From Boesenbergia rotunda (Eukaryota; Streptophyta; Magnoliopsida; Zingiberales; Zingiberaceae), in assembly GCA_024364735.1 (NCBI GenBank), contig JAGFNQ010004744.1, positions 62,001-126,000 on the forward strand: 64,000 nucleotides of DNA, written 5' to 3'. Each line of letters starts with the position of its first letter. Within the stretch, counting starts at the first letter, position 1. The translations under genes were made by a program, and so were the position numbers. Shown piece after piece: positions 21,451-33,775 of the stretch. The notes under the pieces are model-generated. The model was not told the DNA's origin and ran no database searches. It saw only the letters and a list, made by a program, of their open reading frames with translations.

Positions 21451-21834
21451 ATTTTATACGAGAGGAGGAGTTAAAAATAAAAATTTAAAATCTAATTTAA
21501 AAAGTATATAATTTTTAAATTCTAATTTAAAACTTATTTAATTTTTAAATTAGATAATTTATATCTAATTTTTTTCTTAAATAATTCAAAATTATCCCTG
21601 TAAATATTTTTAAAATTCAAAAAAATTATTCTAAAATTTTTCATAAAATTATTTCTAATTTTAACTCATATTTATAGTATTTTTATATATGTGTATATAT
21701 ATATTTGTATGTATATATATGTTTTTATTTATTTATTAATTATTATTTTTAATTTTATTTAATTTTATTTTTTTTACACTGTATTTTACATAAACAAAAC
21801 TTGCTAAAGTTTTATTATTATAGATACTAAAAAA

Positions 21835-22045
21835 ATACTCAAACACAACGCTTTTTGAAAAGCGTTGTCTTTAATCTAAAAAAAAGGCCAATAGACAACG
21901 CGTATTTGAAAGCGTTGTCTTTAATAAGAAATAAAAAAACATAGACAACGGTTTTCGCTAAAAGCGTTGTTAAAAAAAAAAGACAACGCTTTTTAAAAAA
22001 AATGTTGTCTTTCAGGTGTTGTGAAATCATAATTTTCTTGTAGTG
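21835..22045. repeat. CACTA-2 right subterminal repeats and terminus
   Basis: Several ACAACGCTTTTT/AAAGCGTTGTCTTT units before TTTTCTTGTAGTG. Same unit as the left end. Confidence 0.9.
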
Positions 22046-22048
22046 TAA

Positions 22049-22356
22049 GAAGGGTACCAAAACTTAGTCTTGGATTAGTAGTGTGGGAGAACAGGATAAT
22101 GTAATTTGCTTGATTGGCATTGCATATATTTTGAGAAAAAATGATAAAAAAATAATAAAAAAATTATGACAAATTTTCAAAAAATGATATTTATAACAAT
22201 TCTAACTTATGGTGAAAAGATAAGAATTCAAAATTGAAAAAGGCGTACAAAAAATATTTTAAAACCTTGTATAGATATTTTTTATTTGAAAGAAAAATTG
22301 AAAAATCTGAAAATGAAAGAAAAGCTAGAATGGTGGTTTCACCAATTCAGAATGAC
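22049..22356 (-). other. Copia-4 leader between LTR and CACTA-2
   Basis: AT-rich 5' untranslated leader of Copia-4; no gene seen. It continues across CACTA-2 to the gag start at 17590. Confidence 0.6.
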
Positions 22357-22371
22357 CCCGCTCTGATACAA
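22357..22371 (-). promoter_or_regulatory. Copia-4 primer-binding site
   Basis: Minus strand reads TTTGTATCAGAGCGG, the methionine-type site with its first base changed, two bases from the LTR. Confidence 0.8.
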
Positions 22372-22373
22372 AT

Positions 22374-23088
22374 TGTGGGATATTAGAGAGTGATAGAATT
22401 TATATAAGAGTTTACGTAGTAGAAAAAGATAAGCGCAAAAACAATCGCTAACACATTTTTTTTAATTGGTTCAGAGTCTATGACGGTTCTTACTTCAAAG
22501 CCCACGGTTCTTGACCGTTTATTTTGAGCAATTCTATATAGCATGAATGAGTACAAAAAATGTGATGTTAAGTACAAGAAATATAAAAGAATACCGACAA
22601 CTTTTAACTGAAATGCAACAAGGAGCAAGTCATTGTTGGAGCAGTGTTTCATCGTCTCTAGACTGTTTCAGTGCAACACACTTGAGCACAAATGATGTAG
22701 AAAGTTGATGACAGAAGTCTATGGTTGAAACCCCTTATAATACGAGCGCCCGAGTGCCCATAGGGCCGCCCCCATTGCTGTGAACTAGCTGTATCCCAAT
22801 CTGCTGCATGGTCAACCCATATCCTTCTCGGGCACCTGAGAGCCTCTGGGGCGCCTGTGTTGCTGATGTGGCGTCTCCAACCAGCATGTGCCAACTCAAC
22901 CTCGCCTAGGCTGAGTCACATCAATAAGGGTGCCCGAGACCTCTCAGGCGCCTGTGTTCCCAAGTGCTCAAGACCTCTCGGGCGCCCCAGATGCGAAGGG
23001 TGCTCTAACGCCTCAGATGCAACACAGGATTAGTCCAAGCAAGAATAATATGAAAAGTAAATGCATGTACAACAGCCAATGCTGTTTG
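22374..23088 (-). repeat. Copia-4 5' LTR, part
   Basis: Starts TGTGGGATATTAG and follows, inverted, the solo LTR at 37137-38389 (same GGCGCC-rich core and leader). It stops at 23088, where Copia-3 begins. The rest does not reappear on the far side of Copia-3. Confidence 0.8.
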
Positions 23089-25355
23089 TGTTGGGACCGG
23101 GTGCATGTTGACATGGATACGGGTTCGTAATTTTAAAATTCAATTACGTGCAGCGGAAGGTTTAGCATAAATAATTTCTCAAATTATTTTGACCACGTAT
23201 CTAGCATGCAACCTTATGTTGTGGAGACATGATCATACATTTAAAATTTTACAGAAAGTAAACTAATTTACTTAATACCTCGCGTAACTCGTAGAAAGGG
23301 ACGAGATCCAACCGTAGCGTCCCTTGGAAGCTCCGCCTCTATTCGCGTCCACGCCGAGTTTTCTTCGGGATGACTTCGCAAAGCCACGAGTTTCGTGCCG
23401 ACAAGAACTACTAGATTCTCCAAAGGCACGACAAGAATACCAAGAGAGAGATGAAAATCTAACCACCAAACGAAGAACGGAATCAAGATTCCGGGAGGAG
23501 GGAAGGAGTCGCGCCCGCTTCTTCTTCTTCTTCGGCTTCTTCTTGGTGGTGGAAGCTCACGGCAAAGGGGGAGGGCTCTAGGGCCGGCGGCACTAGAAGA
23601 GAGAGAGGGAGAGAAGGAGAGGGAGAGAGGCTAGGCAAGAATCCTTGATCTCTTGGATTAATTTCCAAGCCTTGCCTTGGTACCTTTATATAGTAGCCTC
23701 TTAATCGCCAAGTCTCCTCTTAACGGAATAAATTTTTCATAAGAAATTTATCTTATAAATTTTTCTATGAATTATTCCGTTATACCAAGTTTTTATTATA
23801 ACTTAATTTATAATAAAAACAACCATGTCTCCCCTTTTATTATGAAAAGAAATTTCTTTATATAAATTTGTTTATATAAATTTCTTTATATAAATTTCTT
23901 TATCATGGTAAATCAATCCATTATTGATTTTATAAAATAAAATAAACCATTCCAAGGTTTATTTTAAATTCCATGATAAATAAATCTCTTTATATAAATT
24001 TCTTTATATAAATTTCTTTATACAAATTTTTTTATACAAATTTCTTTATCCATAATTTTATAAGACAAACCACGCGCGGTTTATTTTATAAATTTGAACC
24101 AAACAATTTGGTTCTTCCCTCTTATTATGGCCGGCCAAACAAAGAGGGTGGGGACCCTCTTTGGCCGGTCAAACCCAAGCCGCGATCTCACGAATTAAAC
24201 TCATTTAATTCGTTCAATAAGTCTTCAAAAGACTTAGCCATTTTATGCTTCCGATGCGTCTCTGAAAAATTCAGATTCGACTTATCTCTCTTGATCGAAA
24301 ATCCAATTTTCAACTCATTTTAAATCCCTCGGATTACTCGTAGTGCGTGTGACTAAATAGGCTTTCGATTTATGTTGGTCGTCTATAATTAACCAATTAT
24401 AGAACGATCATGAGTGACACCTAGTAGTACATCATGATCCCCAATTAATCGAAAGATCAACGGTTGACCTCAGAAATAATTCTGAAACCCTTCAGCAGCT
24501 CTAATGAATCGTGCCTCATTCCCTTCACCATCTTATACCCATTTGGTTCAGGACACGGTCTATGTGTGTCAGTCCCCACTAGGCTGACTACGTCACACGT
24601 ACCCCAAGTAATGTCTTTCTCGTCCAACGGATTCTAATTACACTCATGTTTCTGAGAGATTCATACTCGGAACATGTGATGCTCTGGCCAGAGGCTTTGA
24701 GTAACAATCCGACGATAGGCCTTGGGTATACATCTCCTCGCAAGGAGTGATGAATCCTTTGTAGGCTGTTCAAACATCTTCGGGCACTTCGGCTTATACC
24801 CAATCATCCTGGGTCCACACCTCCTTGGAGATGCTTGCTTAAGATGTCAAAGTATAAGTCTTCATGACCAAGATGACTTGAACACCGCAAGTCAAAGGAA
24901 CATCGCACTTAAGCTGCAGTAAGAACTTCATTTACATATCTATATGTAGATTACCATATGAAGTTTTACAGCTAGTCACTCCAATGAACTAGTTCCGTTA
25001 ACTAGCATTCATGTTTATCTCCGGACATCCCAATGTCACCAGCCAGTGAGAATCAGCTGATTAGAGAATAACCCATGCTAGTCTCACAGAATTGATAGTG
25101 TCCGTATTTATCAATTCATCGACTAGGGACAATTTCAATACTTCACAATTACACATGTAGAGATAATCACTAGTTGTGAATTCATCACAAATTCTCTCAT
25201 GCTGTGAATTGTATTGCGGACATTCAGTAAATGAGTTTAAGATCTCAATCAAATACACGAACATGTATACTCAAATAGTGAATATTCATTTATTAAAGTA
25301 AATGATTACAATCATAAGGCGATTGCCTTAGGACACTTCTCTCATATTACTAACA
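23089..25355 (-). repeat. Copia-3 3' LTR (2267 bases)
   Basis: From TGTTGGGACCGGG to ATTACTAACA (minus-strand start TGTTAGTAAT). TATATAAA on the minus strand near 23685 is the likely TATA box, and the GC-rich stretch 23280-23660 is the leader. GTTTG at 23084-23088 would be one target copy. ORF-like stretches inside (23268-23668) have no domain. Confidence 0.8.
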
Positions 25356-25366
25356 AACTCCCACTT
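25356..25366 (-). promoter_or_regulatory. Copia-3 polypurine tract
   Basis: Minus strand reads AAGTGGGAGTT directly before the LTR start TGTTAGTAAT. Confidence 0.8.
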
Positions 25367-25369
25367 GGC

Positions 25370-26611
25370 CTAATGCCAATCGCTACGGTATCCAATACCA
25401 CAGGCTCTAACATGACCCTCAAACTTGCTTTGAGGCAAGGACTTAGTTAAAGGATCCGCTAAATTCCTTTCAGTGGGAATTTTCTCAATTTGTATATCAT
25501 TCCTACTTATAATCTCTCTGATTAGATGATAGCGGCGAAGCACGTGTTTGGATCGCTGATGAGACCTTGGTTCCTTTGCTTGTGCAATAGCTCCATTGTT
25601 GTCGCAGTAAACCGGTATTGCTTCATCAATGGTTGGAACCACACCAAGTTCTGAGATAAACTTCTTGATCCAGACTGCTTCTTTTGCTGCTTCCGAAGCC
25701 GCAATATATTTCGCTTCCGTGGTAGAATCCGCTACAGTGTCTTGCTTGGAACTCTTCCAACTTATTGCGCCTCCATTCAAAGTAAATACGTATCCAGACT
25801 GAGATTTGGAGTCATCCTTATCTATCTGGAAACTGGCATCTGTATACCCACGTATTACCATATCTCCTTCTCCATGTATTAGGAACACATCCTTAGTTCT
25901 TCTTAAGTACTTAAGGATTGTCTTGACAGCCGCCCAATGATCCATTCCTGGATCAGACTGGTATCTGCTCGTGACGCTCAGAGCATACGATACATCGGGC
26001 CTAGTACATAGCATAACATACATGATAGATCCTATCGCGGATGCATAAGGAATCTTATTCATGCAAATCCTCTCGTCTTCTGTGCGCGGACACATAGACT
26101 TTGAAAGGTTGATCCCATGCCTGATGGGAAGGTAACCTTTCTTGGATTCCGACATACTAAACCTTTTTAGCACTCGGTCTATATATGTAGACTGCGAAAG
26201 ACCATGCAACCGTTTTGATCTATCTCTATAGATTCTAATCCCAAGGATATAAGTTGCTTCTCCCAGGTCTTTCATGGAGAAAGTTTTGGACAACCAAATT
26301 TTAACCGACTGTAAGACTGATATATCGTTTCCTATAAGTAATATGTCATCGACATATAACACTAGGAATACGACTGCACTCCCACTAACCTTCTTGTACA
26401 CACAAGGTTCGTCAGGATTTTGTGAGAAATCAAACTCTTTAATTGTCTCATCAAAACGGATGTTCCAGCTCCTGGATGCTTGCTTCAGTCCATATATGGA
26501 TCGTCGAAGCTTGCATATTTTGGTTTTGTCAACCGATGTGAAACCTTCAGGTTGTATCATGTATACATCCTCAAGCAGGTTTCCATTAAGGAAAACTGTT
26601 TTCATATCCAT
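25370..26611 (-). pseudogene. Copia-3 reverse transcriptase and RNase H
   Basis: Open for 413 residues. RT: MDMKTVFLNGNLLEDVYMIQ, KLRRSIYGLKQASRSWN and the catalytic YVDDILLIGN. RNase H: GYTDASFQ (Asp), STTEAKYIA (Glu), VYCDNNGAI (Asp) and HVLRRYHLIRE, ending TKSLPQSKFEGHV close to the purine tract. This part is undamaged, but a TGA immediately upstream (about 26612, where Trp is expected after HYDYEI) separates it from the rest of pol. Confidence 0.9.
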
Positions 26612-26614
26612 TTG

Positions 26615-27589
26615 TCATATCTCATAATCATAATGAGCTGCTATGGCTAGGAGCATCCGAATGGATTTAAGCATAGCTACTGGCGAATAGGTTTCGTCAT
26701 AATCAATTCCTTGTTTCTGACGATATCCTTTTGCCACTAATCTAGCCTTAAAGGTAACAACATTACCTTCCATGTCGGTCTTCTTCTTGAAAACCCACTT
26801 GCACCCTATGGGCTTAATCCCTTCAGGTGGGTTGACCAAGTCCCATACTTGGTTTTCGTACATGGAATCCATTTTCGACTTCATGGCTTCAAGCCATTTG
26901 TCCCTTTCTGAACCTTTCAGAACATCTTCATAACTGATAGGTTCGTCATCGCTTATGAGTAACACGTCGTTCGATTCACTTATGAGAAATCCGTATCTCT
27001 CTGGAATATTGCGTGTCCTATTAGACCTACGAAGAGGTGGTGTTGTTTTAGGTTCAACTGATAGCTCATCATTATGAGTTATTGGTTGTGGGTCTAGACT
27101 AGGTGTCTCTGTAATGTCTATTGGAGTTTCTTGAACTTCATCAAGTTCAATGCCACTCCCACTGTTTTCTTGTAAAAGAAATTCTTTTTTTAGAAATACA
27201 GCCTGCCTTGAAACAAACACCTTTTGTTCCAAGGGATGATAGAATTGGTAACCCTTCGTTTCCTTAGGGTATCCAATAAATAGACATTTATCAGACTTAG
27301 CATCCAATTTGTCTGATACAGTCCACTTCACATAAGCAGGACAACCCCATATTTTAAGGTGAGTTAAATGAGGTTTCTTACTATTCCACGTCTCATATGA
27401 AGTAGTAGAGACTACCTTGGTCGGGACTCTGTTTAGCAAGTAAACAGCTGTCTTAAGTGCATAGTCCCAAAAGGATTTTGGAAGAGTTGCATGATTCATC
27501 ATAGATCTAACCATGTCCATCAAGGTTCGGTTACGCCTCTCAGATACACCATTATGCTGTAGTGTATACGGCGGAGTCCATTGAGACAA
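26615..27589 (-). pseudogene. Copia-3 integrase C-terminus and start of RT
   Basis: Begins in the integrase core at YTLQHNGVSERRNRTLMDMV, continues through the GKAFKAN-like linker zone and KPIGCKWVFKKK, and reaches RT motif LVAKGYRQKQGIDYDETYSPV. Joined to the preceding piece only after a frame change near 27600-27628. Confidence 0.9.
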
Positions 27590-27627
27590 TATCCCATTGT
27601 CCCTAAGATAATCTTGAAACTCTTGAC

Positions 27628-27987
27628 TTAAGTATTCACCACCCGATCGGATCGAAGTATCTTAATACTTTTGCCAAGCTGTTTCTCTACTTCATTTCTG
27701 AACTCTTTGAATTTCTCAAAAGCTTCAGATTTGTGTTTCATCAAGAACACATTCCGGAATCGTGAGTGATCATCGATAAAGGTAATGAAGTAGCTATAGC
27801 CTCCTTGTGCAAGAGTTGACATTGGTCCACATACATCAGTATGTATTAGACCAAGCAATTCTCCTACTGGATTGCCTTTTCCGGAAAAGGGTAATTTGGT
27901 CATCTTGCCTTTCAAGCATGATTCACATGTATCAAATGAACCGGGTTCAAATGATTCCAGAATTCCACATCGGTGTAATTTGGTCAT
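27628..27987 (-). pseudogene. Copia-3 integrase N-terminal part
   Basis: Contains the end of the zinc-binding region (CESCLKGKMTKLPF), then LGLIHTDVCGPM with the first catalytic Asp and YFITFIDDHSRF. The second Asp motif reads ILRSDRVVNT, where GGEY is usual, and the frame then fails. Confidence 0.9.
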
Positions 27988-28020
27988 GCGTTTCTTACTT
28001 ATATGGCCAAGACGACAATG

Positions 28021-28266
28021 TCACGTATAGGAGTCTATTTGATTATCTATTCGAGCACGTTTGTTGCTAACTTCGATATTGAAAATGTCACCGGATAAAT
28101 CTAACGTGTAGATACCATTGCACAAAGTTCCAGTCCTATAAAGAACACCATTTAAAGTTATGTAACAACAATTGTTACTAAAAGTTAAATGATAACCCTT
28201 TTCATTCAAGCATGAAATAGATACAATGTTCTTTATTAACGAAGGAACAAAATAACAATTATCCAA
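28021..28266 (-). pseudogene. Copia-3 protease end and GAG-pre-integrase region
   Basis: Reads NCYFVPSLIKNIVSISCLNE and GVLYRTGTLCNGIYTLDLS, typical of the stretch between protease and integrase. It is separated from the gag-protease frame by one stop near 28270 and from the integrase by a frame change near 28000. Confidence 0.8.
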
Positions 28267-28269
28267 TTC

Positions 28270-29361
28270 TTAGACAAGTCCAGTAGGGAGCTTTAGCAAA
28301 TATGTTCCGATGGCAACAACAGCAATCTTTGCTCCATTTCCAACTCGCAAATTCGCATCTCCCTTGACGAGTCTTCTTCTATTCCTTAGCCCCTGTATGT
28401 CATTACATATTTGTGAGCTACACCCAGTATCAAGTACCCAGGCGGTTGTGGAAATAGAGTGACATTCAATAACGAAGATACCTGAAGAGGATGGGGCATC
28501 AGATGCCTTCTTCTTCAAGGACTCAAGATAAACCTTGCAGTTTCTTCGCCAGTGACCCTCCTTGCCACAGTGATGGCAAGTGCCTTTTGGTGTCTTTTCA
28601 GTCTTTTTGGCCTTTTTCTTCTTTCCCTTATTCTGTTCTTTGGCTTTCCTCTTAGAACCTTTCTTTGAGGAACCAACTAACAGTACCGTCTTTTGATCCT
28701 GCTTCACAGAAGGCTCTACAGTCTTCAGCAGGTTGAGCAACTCAGGAATGGTAGTCTCCAGCTTGTTCATCCGATAGTTCATCACAAATTGTGAATAACT
28801 TTTGGGCAAACAATGCAGAATTAAGTCAATACTTAGTTCATGATCCATTGCAAATCCGAGTGTGCTTAGTCGCTCAATGTACCCCAACATCTTTAACACA
28901 AACTGTGAGACAGAAGTGCCTTCCTGCATCATAGAGGTGAAGAGGAGTCTGGAGACCTCGAACCTTTCGGATCTCGCATGCTCGTCAAACAGCTCATGAA
29001 GATGGAAGATGATGGTATAAGCATCCATATGCTCATGCTGCTTTTGTAGCTTAGGTACCATAGCGGCTAGCATGATGCAACTCGCAAGTTCAGAATCAGT
29101 CACATGTTTCTGATAGGCCACTAACTGGTCTGGAGTTGCATTTTCTGGAGGACGGTTGGGAAGTTGATCTTCAAGGACATAAGCAAGCTTCTCTGCCTTG
29201 AGGACTATCCTCAGGTTTCGAAGCCAGTCCATGAAGTTTGGCTCAGTCAGTTTATTGGTGTCCAAAATGGAACACAAATTCAGAGAAGACATGATCGAGT
29301 GATTATCCTGGAAATACAAATTGAGCTTATGTGAGAAGAATGATAAAGAATGCATCAACAT
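28270..29361 (-). pseudogene. Copia-3 gag with protease active site
   Basis: The likely true start is the Met at about 29292 (MSSLNLCSILDTNKL), since the residues before it are not gag-like. The capsid region includes LTEPNFMDWLRNLRIVLKAE and FVLKMLGYIERLSTLGFA. A Lys-rich stretch leads to the CCHC knuckle CHHCGKEGHWRRNC. The protease active site AWVLDTGCSSQIC follows. The frame ends in a stop before the C-terminal half of the protease. Confidence 0.9.
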
Positions 29362-30180
29362 ATATTAATTAAATCCTATTTATTTTTCGAATTGAATAAC
29401 CCTTTTTATCAATTCGGGAAATCGTAGGAACACCTCTAAATAGGTTGATATCCAACCATAGATAAGAACAACCATGGCTGTGGCCATCAAGTTATTCTTA
29501 GCTATGAAGGTAGGTAATTATACCGATTACATATCACATATATGTAACTATCACTTTATGCTATCAACTAATTGAATGTTTGCATAAATCATTGGGTTGT
29601 TAACTCATTAACAAGTATGCAACAATATACATAGCACCCAACTGCACCTCTCTTTACATCCACCTTGGCTGTGGCACAACAAATCGATGCTCCAAGCTTA
29701 AGGCTGACCCATTAATCAAGAAATAGTTTTAATATGGTTGGAGTTCATTCAACCGTTTAGTCAGGCTTGGATGTGTCCAACAACCAAAACTAAGGATTGA
29801 CCTCTGACTCCAACTATATTAATCATAAACTAATTCCATGGTTTGAACATGTTGAGGTTCAAGCCGGGCATGGATGTGTCCATCAACCCAAACGAGAAAC
29901 AAAACTCCGGTTCTAACCATATTAATGGAAGGTGTTGGCCTTAATATTTTGTAAGGGGTTTTGGGTCTCATCCTTTCTTTTCTAAGCACATTCATGACAT
30001 ATAATTATGTCATGTACTAACGATTTCCTTAATAAAGTATGTATGTGACTTAATTTATCAAGTCTCATTAATTGAATTAGGAACCGGATTTCCTAATTCT
30101 AATTTCATACTTTATTCAAGGAATTGTTTTGAGAAACAATTTCCTAAATTGTCATAATCAATTTTGGAAATAATATATTT
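29362..30180 (-). other. Copia-3 leader, no gene
   Basis: Non-coding. It contains three variants of a segment with GGTTG, CAACCATA and GGATGTGTCCA(A/T)CAACC near 29440, 29760 and 29870. No primer site is seen before gypsy-like sequence starts. Confidence 0.5.
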
Positions 30181-31357
30181 AAGACTTTCCTTCTACCTTA
30201 TATCCACACTCTTTTTTGTCTTTGAATTCTACATAAAGAAAATTGGACAAGAAAATCAAGTGGTGGTAGGCTTTAGGAAAAGGAAAGAGGAGAAAAACAT
30301 AAACAAAAATAAGGAAAAACTTGGGTTGCCTCCCAAGAAGCGCTTGTTTAAGGTCATTAGCTCTAACCCTTATTGGCTTCACCTAAATCTTGCCATTGGA
30401 GTAAGATATTTTAAAACCCTCTTACTAATGGTTCTAAGTCTCTCACAAAATATGCTCTTCTTCAAAGGCTTATCATGAAACTTCCTATGTGATATTTCCT
30501 TGTGTATCTGCTATGAAGACTCATCATCAACCATTGAAGGGAGTGTAACCTTGATTGTAATCTCAGCTATGGGTGGAGGAAGCTCTTTTGAATCCTTGAG
30601 CTTAGGAGGTATTGGAGTTAAAGTAGAGCACTCCTTTGTTACAACCTTATTTTTATCTTCCTTAAGCTCATCTTCATCGTCTTGAATCATCCAGTACTCC
30701 TCCCAAGTTCAGAGTTGAGTTGACATTTTAAGACATGATGAGACCTTGTCGTTGCACTTATCATTCATCTACTTGATAACCGTGCACGTCTAAGCTTGAG
30801 TGGTCAAGAGGTCTTCCACCAACATCTCTATTCTATCCATTTAAGATGGTGATTCATGGATGTCCTCTTCTTGACTGTGGCAACAAAGGTTCTGGGGGTT
30901 CCTTCAACTAGAGCTATTTGAGTGCAATTGTGATGAGGCCTATATGTAAACCTTTCTATTGAGATCTTCTTTTGATGTTTCCAGATTGTGCAACTTGATG
31001 TATTTTTTGACTGTATGTCCCCTTACATGACAAATCTCACAATATACCTAATATGCCCTTTGACTGAAGTTGGGGAGGGCACCCCACTGCCCACGTGAAC
31101 AATCAAATAGTCTTGACAGTTATCTCTGACATGACATGTTGAGCCACAAATCTCACCACAAATGTTAATAGAATTCACAACAGTCATATTATCAAACCTT
31201 TGAATTAGAGCATCCTATTGGGAATTCAGAGAAAACATATCCATCTAAAAAAAATGATAGTCAAAACAAGATAGACATGTGGTGGTGAAGGATATGCAGA
31301 AATGACAGGAAGAAAACTAAAAGAACGCAAGTAAAAAGAATTCACACAAAAAGAAAA
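30181..31357. repeat. Gypsy-like fragment
   Basis: Contains CTTGGGTTGCCTCCCAAGAAGCGCTTGTTTA-type sequence (30319-30350), a phrase I know from the flanks of plant Athila/Tat-type gypsy elements. No intact domain. It appears to be the same background that continues at 36816-37131 and 38390-38581. Confidence 0.45.
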
Positions 31358-33702
31358 GAAATTGTTAGGATGTATAGTAAAAGTCTTGCTTTTGGTTATA
31401 ATTCATCTACATTTTTAAAGAGAATCGCAAAATCACACGGTACATATTTATATTAGTATGTGCACAAAATGTCTCATACTTGGCATTGTAGATAGCATGG
31501 TGTGTGGTGTCGCACAGAAGATCATGTTAGCAAGTTCCTTGCAGAAGTATAAGAAAGAGGCTCACAACCGAGATAGAGTTGGACAAACCATCATAATGGT
31601 TGTAGTGTAATTAGGTGTGATTTGTCTTAACCATAGAATTATACTAGTGCACTTTGTGTGCATTGAGTAGGACCAAAACAGAGGTCATCCAATTTTGTAC
31701 TAACTTCATAAATTGGATTAGACCTCGGATATATATTATGGAGTACGATCTCATAATCCCGAAATAATAACGGGCACGTATGATTAATTATTATTTCTTT
31801 GACTTACCAATGGGCGAGATTTATTTTGTTAAATCGATAGGCCTGGTAAGTTGGGAAATAATATTAATTATATGGTGTGTCGTTGATTATTGACGGAATC
31901 CATGTCCTAGTGAGTCGGGACGATGATGCCCCCTTGATGAGCTCAAAAGGATCGTCATGTCAAATCTTGCAAGTGGACTATGGTCCGACATGATGAAAAG
32001 GTTGAGTGGTACTAATCAAGGATCAAGAGGATAATTAATTTAATTGTTAGTAAATTAAATTAATTATCGAGCATTCGATATCTTAAACATGGGGAGATGG
32101 ACGACTCATAATAGGTGAAGCTCATATGAAAATATGGGGATTGGTGAGGAAGTTCAATGGGATCCTTTAATGGAATGGATCTCCATTAATGGATCGGGTT
32201 TGGATCTATTAGCGGGCCAAAAATCAACTCCTCCTCATGGTCCCTACCTTAGCCCTATCAATACCCCATAGGAGTCATGATACAAGGAGCTAATTAATCC
32301 ATAATTAATTGGAAATTATTCCAATTATTGAAAAACCCAAAACCCTCTTCTATTATCTCTCCTAGGGCTAACATTGCGTCGGCGATAGAGGAGGATAAAG
32401 GAGGAGAATTCCTTGCATTTTCACCTCCATCAGCTCCTTCTCTTTGGCATGGAGGCTCAGCCAGACCTAGGAGATCTCGACAAGGAGAAGAAGAAGGCCG
32501 GAGGACGCTGTTGGCGGCGGCGGTAAGCTGAGCGGCGGCTGCTGCGGCAGCGGCGGTGGTAGGGAGGAGAAGAAGTCGATTTCTTCTCCTTCCTTCTCTT
32601 TGGTCTATTCTCTTATCTTCTTCACAAGCTTCCTCTCAGCATTCACAAGTAGAGAGCAGAGAGGAGAAGCGGTTGGTGGCCGGAAACCTTGTTTGGCGCC
32701 AGCGAGGGTGAAGAAAGTGAAGTTGGGTTTCCGACGGGTTTTGGGAAGAAGAAGGAGTTCTCATAGCTTCTTCTTCCTGTTCTTCATCTTCCTAGCCTTC
32801 TTCTTAGCATCACCTTGTGGCCGGCTGGACCTTGGAGCTTGAGGTGGCTGGCGGTTTGAGGTGGAGAGGTGGAAAGGGTCACGGTGCAAAGCAAACCCTA
32901 GATTTCTAGGGTTTGTGTTGGTGATTCGAAGAGGGATGAAGAAAGGTGGTTAATTTAAAGACTTGGTGACTCCGCGTCTTGGTAGATCATCGCCCACATG
33001 ACGTCCGAGAGGGGAGGGTCATAAGGTAGAAGACTGCGAGGTAAAAGGCTAGGTATACCTCTCCCTAGCTCCGTTTTCATTCTTGTTGTTTTATTACTTT
33101 GATTATTGTTTTCATTGCATATGTTAATTAATTGCCATGGATTAATTATTAGTTAATTAATATGTCAATTAATTTAAGTCATGAACCCCGAAGATAAACA
33201 CAAAAATTGGCGATCCATTCGTCGTCTTTTCTGCGGTTAATTAACTCGGAAAGTTACAAGGCCTTTACCTTGGTTTTGGCTAAGTTGTAACTTGAGTTAA
33301 TTGACACGACGACGAGACGGTCATTTGGGAGACGGGTCTCTATTTGGATTAAATTTTTAATCCGTAGACATAGAGAGGTCTCTCATTGTAACGATCCGGA
33401 AAATTCTCTTAATATTTCTTTAAAATATTAAGCATGTCTAAATAATTTTTCCGAGGAACCTAGAAATATTAATGCGAACATTGGCCTAGAAAATCCATGT
33501 TTTCTCATTTAAATTGGGAAAAAGGGCACTAATGGGCCTTATATGGGCTTTTTAGTACCATAATTATTGATGGATTTTAGGTGAAAATTTATATAAATAT
33601 AAAGGGATTTTAATGAGAAATATTAACATAATTATGGGGGGGATTTTTAAGGGATTTTCGAAAATACTAGGAAAATAAAAGAAAATAGGTGGGAAAAAAA
33701 TT

Positions 33703-33775
33703 GTGCATCTACCAAGGATTGAACCTTGGACCCCTTGTACAACCATGTATGCTCTAACCAACTCACCTAGCAAGG
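33703..33775 (-). other. tRNA-like sequence inside the gypsy LTR
   Basis: On the minus strand TAGGTGAGTTGG (33758-33769) resembles a pol III A box, and GGTTCAATCC (33716-33725) a B box flanked by CCAA/TTGG that can pair as a T arm. Spacing is as in a tRNA gene. An anticodon stem does not form well, so it is not called a tRNA gene. Confidence 0.45.

Larger units (their letters stand above)
17632..22045 (-). mobile_element. CACTA-2, complete CACTA transposon (4414 bases)
   Basis: Left end CACTACAAGAAAAAAAGC, right end AATTTTCTTGTAGTG, and TAA on both sides (17629-17631 and 22046-22048). Both subterminal regions are full of ACAACGCTTTTT/AAAAAGCGTTGT units. It lies in the leader of Copia-4. It has no TNP2 transposase, only a decayed gene on the minus strand, so it is non-autonomous. 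Confidence 0.95.
23089..30180 (-). mobile_element. Copia-3, Ty1/copia element lacking its 5' LTR
   Basis: The 3' LTR (23089-25355), purine tract, RNase H, RT, integrase, protease and gag follow in order on the minus strand. After gag a leader runs to about 30180 and then gypsy-like sequence begins. No primer site and no second LTR (TGTTGGGACCGG) is found, so the 5' end was lost by deletion or recombination. Coding is broken at about four points. Confidence 0.85.

Noticed and set aside
30164..30478. 104-residue plus-strand frame
   Set aside because: Spans the junction between the Copia-3 leader and gypsy-like DNA; no domain.
33703..33775. A true tRNA gene
   Set aside because: A and B boxes resemble pol III signals but no proper anticodon stem or acceptor stem forms; kept only as tRNA-like.
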